The notes under the pieces were generated by a model. It did not search any database. It saw only the letters and a program-made list of their open reading frames with translations, and had not been told where the DNA came from. 64,000 nucleotides of DNA from Eulemur rufifrons (taxonomy: Eukaryota; Chordata; Mammalia; Primates; Lemuridae). Position 1 is the first letter of the stretch, and every line of letters begins with the position of its first letter. The stretch lies in contig NC_090989.1 in assembly GCF_041146395.1 (NCBI RefSeq), positions 217,280,843 through 217,344,842 of the forward strand, read 5' to 3'. Shown in pieces: positions 56,938-64,000 of the stretch. The position numbers and the translations under genes were made by a program.

Positions 56938-59061
56938 GCCTTCAACTTCTATATATATTCCTAAAATTGCAGTAGCTAAGATTTGAGTCTGAGTTCACAA
57001 TTGCTCTTCTCCCACTTAACAAAACAAAGGCATTTCTTCTCATTCATCCAAAAATCTTTCCTGGTATATATAAATTTCAAGAGTGCCAAATAAAAGAGGC
57101 TCCATTAACGATCAATCAAACTACCATAACCTGGTAATATATATTGCTGTTAAAGGTGAAGTCTGTTCTTGGAAAATTGGTATTTTCATCCTCGTTGGCA
57201 TATTTAGAATTCAGATATATGATATAGTAGGGCCGTAGTAATAGTGATAAATTTCTTCAATCCCACAACTATTAAGACTTCAAAGCTCTGAGGGAAGGTC
57301 CCGTAAGAACAAAGCAAAATGGTAGAAAATACTGAACTTTAAAAAATATTAAAATACAAGTTCATTTCAGGTATTCTCCATTCTCATCCTTACGCCATAT
57401 AATTAGCAGAGAACGAAAAGCATCTTCCAACAGCCAAAGCAGTATGATTACTGTTATTGATTTTTTAAATATAATGAATATTTCTCAGTGCTACCAAAAT
57501 TTTCAAGATACAGCAAGTAAAACCCATGGTTAAAACTTTAATGTGATTTTTTTCAAGACTTGAGATGTGTTACTTAATAGTAATAGCTATTTTATCAAAA
57601 TATATTTTGAAATGTTTATTTCAAACACAGTAAATCTTTATTTTATTGTATCCCATAAAATATTTAGCATTTCCATTTCCTATTAACAAAAAATATAACT
57701 GTGCTAGCCAATCATCCAATTAATTTTTAGCAGTATATGCCCTTTCATAAAGTACAGAAGTAAAGTTTGATTATAATGCCTAATGAATAAATGGAGCTAT
57801 TTCTGATCTTTAAAATTTGATTCTTATTTAATTACTCCTAAAAGCCAAGCATCAGAATATAGTTACTAAATACCATGCCTTTTTATCATACTTCTTGATT
57901 CATAAATAACACAATTTTACCAACATGTACGTCAGGTTCTCATTAGGTAGAAAATGAGTAACAGGATATTGATTTATTATCTTAAAAACTTACTATGGAA
58001 TAGATGTATAAATTACATTAATTAATAGATCTACATTTTAGTCGTAAATAATTTTAGTACTGCATTTTATAAGATGTGGTCTATTATTTTTTCTGTGATT
58101 TTTACAAAACATATTCCTTCAAGTGTATAAAAGTATGATTATTGCAATAAAAAAATAGCATCAGACTTTTTCTGACAGAGAATAGATCTTATACGACTGA
58201 TGGGTAAAAATAAGACTCAGCCTTCCTAACTAAATTATATGGCAGAGAATTCTCATAACCTGAATAAGCTAAATCTGTAGCTCCAGGGTTTTGATGAATG
58301 TATAAGTAAAGCCTGTGGTTAAATAAAAGTATTAATATTTTATCAAAAAATATTGCAATTGCAAAGGTGTATCCAATTTAACAATATTTTGATTTTTCTC
58401 AATTCCTTCTGAAGTTAAAAAAGTTGGCTTTAAATTGCAGAGTAATGAGTATAATTAATAATAATTTTCTAAGTTTTCATAAAGACTATATTTACTGAAA
58501 TATAGAAAGTGACTCAAATATGCAAGTCATAATTTTTATTTTTTGCAATTTAAAAATATTTTGGTGGTTTCCATTTTTTTGCATTCCATAAAATCAAAGA
58601 AGGATCCAGTGACATTGTCAGGTGATATATTAATATAAAAATAAAAACCCTTTGATGATAGAGTATTGTTTGAATTTTGGCTTATAACCAAGTAAAAGTT
58701 CAAATAATTAACTGATATTACTTTTTAAAAGAAACAATAATTTCCATCCCATGTACTTATTTATGTGAACATAGTTTCTCAGTGCTTACATTTATAGAGG
58801 CAAAAAAATGGAAACAGAGTCAAAGCTGAACTTTGTCTAAATTGACAACAAGCCATTTTCACTAATAGATACATGCACTAATTGAGAAAAAAAACCAACT
58901 TATCTCATCAGACAGCACTTGCACTAAAATTTTACTCCTTATTTTTCAGTTACATATCAAAATTTGTAATATATAAATATTTAGACCAGTGTTTACAACT
59001 CATAATTTTAATGACATCTCATTCCAGAAGAAATTTGACCACATTAAGACTTATGGTCACA
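56938..59061. other. AT-rich, repeat-poor intergenic block
   Basis: More than 2 kb with no recognisable transposon, RNA or exon and strongly AT-rich composition. In a repeat-dense window this absence is notable, but no function can be assigned. Confidence 0.5.
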
Positions 59062-59428
59062 GGAAATTAAACCAATTAAAAATTTTGTGTGTGTATTTTG
59101 TTACATAGTTGTTTGATAGTATGATTAATGAAAGACTTTCAATATTATATTTATATAAAATTATGTGAAGGAAGTAGAATAAAAATTTGAACAACCCAAA
59201 CAAGATATAAAAGAATGATTATAATCTCTGACTGTTAAAGTAAAGGGAAATTAAACCAATTAAAAATTTTGTGTGCATATTTTGTTACATAGTTGTTTGA
59301 TAGTATGATTAATGAAAGACTTTCAATATTACATTTATATGAATTATGTGAAGGAAGTAGAATAAACATTTGAACAACCCAAACAAGATATAAAAGAATG
59401 ATTACAGTCTCTGACTGTTAAAGTAAAG
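59062..59428. repeat. Recent tandem duplication, units of 184 and 183 bp
   Basis: Unit 1 is 59062-59245 and unit 2 is 59246-59428. Both start GGAAATTAAACCAATTAAAA and end GACTGTTAAAGTAAAG. I count about seven differences, including a 1-bp indel, so identity is about 96%. The units abut exactly. The sequence matches no repeat family I know. Confidence 0.95.
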
Positions 59429-59589
59429 CTTATTCACGTGTTTTTTTTAAAAGGATGATTGTGATATTGAATCATTACTGGTTTAGAATCCATAACATGA
59501 CAGCTGGGGCCATAGAGGACAGCAGCCACTGTCAGAGATCCTTCCAGAAGCAAAGAAAAATGGGAGAGGACGATGACATCACAGGTCTG

Positions 59590-59800
59590 AAAATTATTCA
59601 TTTTATCCTCACACTCAACTAATAGTATGGTTATGCATAGAATTCCAGGTTGAAAGTTGTTATTCCTCAGTATTTCTAAGGTAATTGTCTATTGTCTCCT
59701 AGCTTCAGTGTTGCTGTTGAGAAGTCTCAAAGAGATTTTGATTCCTGATCCTTTGTGGCTGATCTATAGTTTACCTTTTTGAAAGCATGACTTATAGTTT
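59590..59800 (-). mobile_element. L1M/HAL1 fragment, antisense, left of an Alu
   Basis: 'ttatgcatagaattccaggttgaaagttgttattcctcagtatttc', 'attgtctcctagcttcagtgttgctgttgagaagtc' is the antisense signature of old L1/HAL1 coding sequence. It is interrupted by the Alu and resumes at 60112. Confidence 0.65.
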
Positions 59801-59804
59801 ACCC

Positions 59805-60104
59805 AGTTTTTTTGGGTTTTTTTTGTGACAGGGTCTTGCTCGGTTACCTGGGCTGCAGTGCCGTGACATCATTATAGCTCACTGCAACCTCAAACTCCTG
59901 TGCTCAAGTGAGCCTCCTGCCTCAGCCTCCTGAGTAGCTGGGACTATGGGTGTGGGCTATGACATCTGGCTAATTTTCCTATTTTTTGTAGTGACAGGGT
60001 CTTGCTCTTGCTCAGGCTGGTCTCAAACTTCTGACTTCAAGCAATCCTCCCACCTTGGCCTCCCAGAGTGCCAGAATTACAGATGTGAGCCACCGCACCT
60101 GGCC
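59805..60104 (-). mobile_element. Strepsirrhine-lineage Alu, antisense
   Basis: 'tgtgacagggtcttgctcggttacctgggctgcag', 'gtagctgggactatgggtg', 'gtcttgctcttgctcaggctggtc' (complement of GAGCAAGAGC), 'gagccaccgcacctggcc'. The short shared flank TAGTTTACC on both sides (about 59795-59803, 60108-60116) is a likely target duplication. Confidence 0.92.
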
Positions 60105-60111
60105 ATTTAGT

Positions 60112-60640
60112 TTACCTCCTTGGAAGACTCCTCCGTATCTCAAGTGTTCAAATATTTCAAAACTGGTGTTTTTCACTGTTGAATTATTTCTATCTATTCA
60201 TTGAGCCATTTCAATTAAGAACCCCTAGTTGTTCAGTTTTGGGAAATATTCCTCAATTATTCCTTTGATTATTTTCTCCCTTCTTCATTGCTAGTTTTTA
60301 AATTTCCTTTTTTTTTCCTCTCTAATTTTCCATCTCATTGTCTTTTTGTTCTACTATAAGGGATATTTCCTTAATTTTATCTTTAAACACCTCTATTTAA
60401 TTTTTAATTTATGCTATCATATTTTTAATTTTCAATCTTTTTTTTTTGAGTCTATGTTCTTTCTTTTTTAAAATAATATTCTGTTCTTTTTTCCTGAGTG
60501 CAAACCTTCTTTTACCTCCCTGAGCTTATTAATAATGGCTTAATTCTAAAAGTTTTCTTTTGTAGTTTCTGCTTTCTCTAAGGATTTTTGTTATTTGTTT
60601 TGCTTTGTTTTTATTTACTTTGGCTTATATCATTCATGTT
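60112..60640 (-). mobile_element. L1M/HAL1 fragment, antisense, right of the Alu
   Basis: 'tcagttttgggaaatattcctcaattattcctttgattattttctcc', 'ttccatctcattgtctttttgttctac', 'tttatgctatcatatttttaattttcaatc'. Old, with no open frame. Confidence 0.65.
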
Positions 60641-60656
60641 AGACTCATGCCCTTCC

Positions 60657-60964
60657 ATACAGTAGTCACTAGAAACATGGGCTATCGAATAACTGAAATT
60701 TGGTTAGTCAGACATGAGATGTACGGTAAGTATAAAATATACTCTAGATTTTGAGAACTTAGAATGAAAAAAGTGTAAAATATATCATTAATATTTTCAT
60801 ATTGTGTACATGTTGAGATGATAAAATTATGGATATATTGAGATAAAGTATATTATTAAAATTAATTTTAACTCTTTCTTTTCACTTATTTTAATGTGGC
60901 TACTAAAAAATTTAAAAGTATGTATGTGACTTGTGTTATATTTCTAATGGGCAATTGTGTTAGA
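60657..60964. mobile_element. hAT-type MITE related to 48398-48613, longer form
   Basis: 'cagtagtcactagaaacatggg', 'agtgtaaaatatatcattaatattttcatattgtgtacatgttgagatgata', 'aatgtggctactaaaaaatttaaaag', 'gttatatttctaatgggcaattg'. Confidence 0.65.
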
Positions 60965-61024
60965 CCCTTTCCTTAGATGTCTGGTGAATTTTGGTTTTAT
61001 GTATGAATGTGTATAACTGGTTTA

Positions 61025-61545
61025 TTGACATGTAATTCATATACCATAAAATATATCCTTTAAAGGGTACAATTTAAGAGCTTTTAGTGTATTCAGAATG
61101 TTGTACAATTATTGTCACTATCAAACATTTTCATCATTCCAAAAAGAAACCCTATACTCATTAGCAGTCATTCTCCATTCCCACCTCCCTGCAGTCCCTG
61201 GAAACCACTAATCTACTTTCTGTTTCTATGGATTTACCTATTCGAGACATTTCATATAACTGGAATCATGCAACGTGTGGCCTTTTGTGATGGACTTCTA
61301 TCACCTTGCAGAATGTTTTTAAGGTGCATGATGTGCATGAATCAGCACATCATTCCTTTTTGTTGCTGAATAATATTCCAGTGTATGGATATAACACATT
61401 TTATTTATCCGTTCATTACTTGGTGGACCCTTGAGTTGTTTCCACTTTCTGGCCATTATGAATAATGCTGCTATCAACATTTGTGTACAATGTGAGAACA
61501 TGTTTTCATTTCTCTTGGGCATAGACCTAAGAAAGCTCGTATTTT
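61025..61545 (-). mobile_element. L1M 3' end (ORF2 C-terminus and 3' UTR), antisense
   Basis: The antisense L1M order is complete: 'tgacatgtaattcataccat'-like start, 'cctggaaaccactaatctactttctg', 'ttgctgaataatattccag', 'tgtttccactttctggccattatgaataatgctg', 'tctcttgggcatagacctaag'. On the minus strand a frame at 61319-61564 keeps ORF2 C-terminal words such as 'LEYYSATKRN'. Many differences from an intact protein. Confidence 0.9.
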
Positions 61546-62430
61546 CAGAATGAGGCACTGACAAGCTGGCTGGACTTTCTGAGCATGGGTGTGAGGCTTG
61601 CAGAGCACGGGCCTCCCTGAGTGGGGAGGTGACTAGAGAAGCGCTGTGTCATTATCCCCAGGTTTTACCTTCGGGCTGGACAGGTATCACAGAAAAGTTC
61701 TCTAGTTTCAGGCAGGGCCCAATCTGACAGTATTTTGGAAACTATCTGAGAGAAGGGGACTCGGCTTTTCAACACTCAGTGTGTCAATATTCATCTATTC
61801 CTCCTGTTTCTATATTATACCTTCTCCCTTAACTGTGCCTGGAATCCCGCAGTTCAGAAACTCTCTGGTTTATGCTCCTCAGGGAGAGAGGAGGTGAGGG
61901 GCAGTACTTGACTAAACAGAGTAGGGATGGGATCAAGGCTCGGCCTTCTTCTTAAACAGGTTCTCCCCCCCCGCTTTTAGTATCACCATCACACCTAACT
62001 TCAGAAATACCTGGAGCAGTCAGTTCCTGAGCCTTTGGTGCGTTCCGTGGAATAGATCAATTTTCCTTTTTGGCTTCCCCACTACCAGCTTAAGATTCAG
62101 CTTTCTCAGCTTTGCTTAATCTGCTCCAGATCCCCAAATTTTCTGACTGCTGTCTCCTCTCCCTTTCTCTTTTGTTTTTGTGAGTGTATGCCTTAACAAT
62201 CTCCTTTGTGCAATTTTTGGAGGCTTTAGGAGGGAGTGAAATTAAATACACGTATTCAGTCTTTACCTCAAAGACTCTGTTCCAGGCATTTCTCAGGTAT
62301 CATTTCAAATGCTTAAGGGAGAGTCCTCCAAACTTCTCTCAAATTGGCAAACGAAATCATCCTTCAAGACTCCTGCATCTTATTGGAAAATCTGCAGTAT
62401 GGAAGATATAAGTACCTGGAATTATTTGAC
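61546..62430. other. Intergenic, no recognised feature
   Basis: No coding similarity and no named repeat recognised. Confidence 0.4.
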
Positions 62431-62434
62431 TGAC

Positions 62435-62562
62435 TCCCCTACTAGATTGGAAGCCCTTGAAAGCAGGAATTGAGTTTTCTTTTTCTTTGTTTCTCCTGGT
62501 GCTGAGCACAGAGCTTGGCCCAAAGTGAGTCCACATTAAGTGTCTATTGATTGCATTTAGCA
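62435..62562 (+). mobile_element. L2 3' end
   Basis: 'ctactagattggaagcccttgaaagcaggaattgag', 'ggtgctgagcacagagcttggcccaaagtgagtccacattaag' is an L2 terminus. Confidence 0.75.
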
Positions 62563-64000
62563 TGTAGACATCTGGACAATGGTGGCTTGGGGAGAAAGGA
62601 GAGGGAGATGCCCAAATCACTCACTTTCCACACATGGTTTTTGTCCATCCCACATTTTGCTTTTGCTTATAAAGAAGATTATCTACTTAGGGTTTTTCAA
62701 CTTTTGAATTTTATGGAGGCAAACAAGGAGTGAAGCCAGAGAAAAATCCTGTCTCCTTTGTCTACCAACAGCAGATGGTGACAGGGGCCCCATGTGTGGT
62801 ATCCCTTTGGACTTACAGACAAGTGGAGTTAGGAACAGCTTAGGAAGTCCCCAGGTTTAGGAACTTCCAGAACCTAACCTGCTCTTGAGCTGTGGAGTTT
62901 CTGTAAAATATGTGTGCACAGAACTCCCCATCTTCCTTGAAGTCATGGTTATTCTAGAGGAAGTGCCTCTTAAATAACTCTGTGCCTTTTGTTCTCTTTG
63001 CTGTCTACAGCTGTGTTGTTTTCTGATATCTTTCCCCTTAGGGCTTTGGGTCAGGCTTACCTAGAATTAGCTTTTAACTGAGTAAGAGTCAGTTCTGTCT
63101 GAGGACGCTGGCTGCCTTGACCTCTATTGGGCCCCTCCCTTGCTACTGATGCTGTTGCTATTCAGCTTATCCTGTTGTTACTTTTGTTATCTATGCATTT
63201 GTTTGCCTTTTATGATAAATCCACCATGTCAACCACGTGAACTGGCTTTGGACATCCACATCGCTCTGCAGTTGAGTCATATTTTCTTGTGCCATTCCTA
63301 GATTTTGACCTACTGGCCCTTCTGTTTTACATTTGCTTTAGTTTCCAGTCTAGCTGTTTCTTCCACTATCATAATTGGTCCAGCAGAATAAGCACTGAGC
63401 TCCTTTTCTGTCCAGCTTGACTCTCAGCACTGACTGTCCCCACTCCACGTCCAGCCTTACTTTCCCCTGCTACCAACCCCATTTCTTGTCCTCTGTTTCC
63501 CAGTTCACCCAGTCAAAAGTTGGCAAAGAGGAGTGATATAGTACTCAATGCTGTGGCACCTCCTGGGGGCACAGGGAAATGCTTGAATATTCCTTGCAGT
63601 TGAAGCTAAGACATAGACAGGTATGTGAGATGCCTTGGAGAAGGTGGATGGGGGCCAGACTGCAGGCTGCACCAGACTCAGCAATGGGGTGTGGGCTGAG
63701 GCACTGGTTCAATGCATGGAATGATGCTGTATTTGAACCACCCTCACCTGGCATCCCAGGGTTGCCTAATTGTCTAGAGTAGGAAAAGATTGTTTAAAAA
63801 AGACCCCCCAAAACACCAAACCACTAAAACTTCAACACTAGGGTGCTCAAGGAACTGTACTGAGAGATCTCCTTCTTGCTTTACAACAGTGGGATGTGAG
63901 GTCGGAAGTATTTTTCCCCACCAGCTGGAAATGTGAGCTGCAGAGGTCAAAAGCAGATCAGGGACAACACATGGGCAGCCTGATGGAGTTTTGGCAGCAC
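62563..64000. other. Intergenic right end, no recognised feature
   Basis: Mixed-composition DNA with no identifiable exon or repeat. The opposed frames of 67 and 69 codons at 63545-63782 are on opposite strands of the same stretch and show no domain. Confidence 0.4.

Noticed and set aside
61319..61564. 81-codon minus-strand frame resembling reverse transcriptase C-terminus
   Set aside because: It is the decayed end of an L1M copy, not a separate gene.

Overview
The window is nuclear DNA from a primate, very probably a strepsirrhine (lemur/loris side). The evidence is its younger Alu copies at 26980-27238, 47161-48285 and 51630-51966. They carry the variant typical of strepsirrhine Alus: 'GAGCAAGAGCGAGACC' in the left arm, an A/T-rich linker with 'ATAGAAAGAAATTATATGG', and 'GCTAGGCTGACGCCACGGC' in the right arm. 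Low gene density, L1/L2/MIR/MaLR/Tigger fossils and one CpG-island promoter fit a mammal.

Only one protein-coding exon can be supported: coding exon 1 of PCSK5 (proprotein convertase PC5/6) on the minus strand at 5359-5550. It encodes the start codon, signal peptide and beginning of the prodomain, and ends at a consensus splice donor. It sits in a CpG island (about 4550-6420) with the promoter and 5' UTR to its right. Transcription runs leftward, so 1-5358 is the start of intron 1 and everything right of about 6.4 kb is 5' flanking DNA. In human the corresponding flank on 9q21 is a large gene-poor interval (recalled, not checked), and I see no second gene here.

The remaining ~57 kb is a mosaic of repeats. 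There is a Tigger DNA transposon with a decayed CENP-B-type transposase N-terminus (9441-10751). One Tigger-like MITE family occurs four times (15.6, 16.0, 18.5 and 39.1 kb), the last being a longer copy with non-MITE sequence. LTRs are stacked at 28.35-29.54 kb, and two MLT1 LTRs lie at 45.4-46.4 kb. There are about nine Alu/FRAM units of both orientations, L1M/HAL1 pieces at 59.6-61.5 kb, and many MIR, L2 and hAT fragments.

The most unusual object is an 809-bp insertion at 47339-48147. It lies inside a minus-strand strepsirrhine-type Alu, is flanked by a 16-bp target-site duplication, and has an A-tail and ATTAAA signal in antisense. Its 5' end (in transcript sense) is a pyrimidine-rich minisatellite. 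I do not recognise its source; it could be a retrocopy of a noncoding transcript or a member of an undescribed composite retroposon family. Other points are two tandem duplications (59062-59428, about 4% diverged; 30014-30352, older), a 3'-tRNA-like retropseudogene at 27635-27666, and a 115-codon upstream ORF in the PCSK5 promoter region.

Repeat family names come from memory of consensus sequences and no search was run; boundaries of old repeats are approximate.
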